From Streptomyces noursei ATCC 11455 (GTDB taxonomy: Bacteria; Actinomycetota; Actinomycetes; Streptomycetales; Streptomycetaceae), in contig NZ_CP011533.1 of the NCBI RefSeq assembly GCF_001704275.1, forward strand, positions 186,001 to 250,000: 64,000 nucleotides of DNA. The letters are read 5' to 3'. Within the stretch, counting starts at the first letter, position 1; every line of letters begins with the position of its first letter. The position numbers and the translations under genes are program-made. The notes under the pieces were generated by a model. It was not told where the DNA came from. It made no database searches and saw nothing but the letters and a program-made list of their open reading frames with translations. Positions 63,948-64,000 of this stretch are shown here, piece after piece.

Positions 63948-64000
63948 AGCCTTTTCCAACCTCAGGTTGTGGTGTTGAGGGTCAGGGTGAGGATGGCTTG

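Noticed and set aside
1..64000. CRISPR array, tRNA or rRNA genes
   Set aside because: No regularly spaced repeats and no cloverleaf or rRNA-like sequence were seen; the repeats present are all transposon copies or ends.

Overview
The window is high-GC DNA with actinobacterial gene style: GTG starts, AAGGAG-type ribosome binding sites, and XRE-cupin, LuxR and RsbW-like regulators. Together with a 2-methylisoborneol (2-MIB) type terpene operon carrying an encapsulin shell gene, this points to a Streptomyces or close relative. The extreme load of insertion sequences, many broken and nested, fits a chromosome arm, a linear plasmid end or another accessory region. No rRNA, tRNA, CRISPR array or core housekeeping gene was seen.

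Layout. 1-6430: ISAs1, IS3 and IS5 copies and remnants around a secreted lipase (3538-4638). 6412-9217: arylamine N-acetyltransferase and a DHA2-type exporter (MFS-A). 9334-18809: a Russian doll of transposons. An IS4 element with 50-bp perfect ends is split by an IS701, which is split by an IS630, beside which two ISAzo13 elements entered in series, one of them split by an IS3; most target duplications are readable. 19307-21748: XRE-cupin regulator, broken flavin disulfide oxidoreductase and a second exporter (MFS-D). 21749-30581: IS debris, IS5, IS1380, two IS701 copies and an IS630 holding an ISL3, joined through CTAG sites. 30581-33788: complete cassette of exporter (MFS-B), CxxC-His flavoenzyme and divergent XRE-cupin regulator. 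33940-39017: exporter pseudogene, IS5, two ISL3 and an IS5 fragment. 39229-41429: a small unknown protein and a two-gene operon of secreted proteins. 41735-45330: ISAs1 and IS5 remnants. 45400-49162: family 2B encapsulin shell, 2-MIB synthase-like cyclase and geranyl diphosphate C-methyltransferase. 49471-57370: a MITE, a small secreted protein, a perfect palindrome, IS3, IS21, ISAs1 and IS630 copies. 57501-59814: a second CxxC-His flavoenzyme, an RsbW-like ATPase and a thioredoxin. 59815-64000: remnants, a second MITE, a stand-alone LuxR helix-turn-helix protein and IS256/IS3 fragments.

How the genes work together. Two functional modules stand out. The first is a dispersed regulon: a shared 21-bp element (core TGTCCCNGAAACRGCAAC) lies in the same orientation upstream of two intact and one broken CxxC-His flavoenzyme genes and two exporter genes. 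At two of these loci it also lies 19 bp from a divergent XRE-cupin gene. I infer a redox or dithiol-metabolite resistance system controlled by the XRE-cupin protein. The second is the terpene operon, in which the shell protein is expected to enclose the cyclase and the methyltransferase supplies 2-methyl-GPP. The secreted pair at 40283-41429 is the least explained gene set and may be a toxin or envelope-active system.
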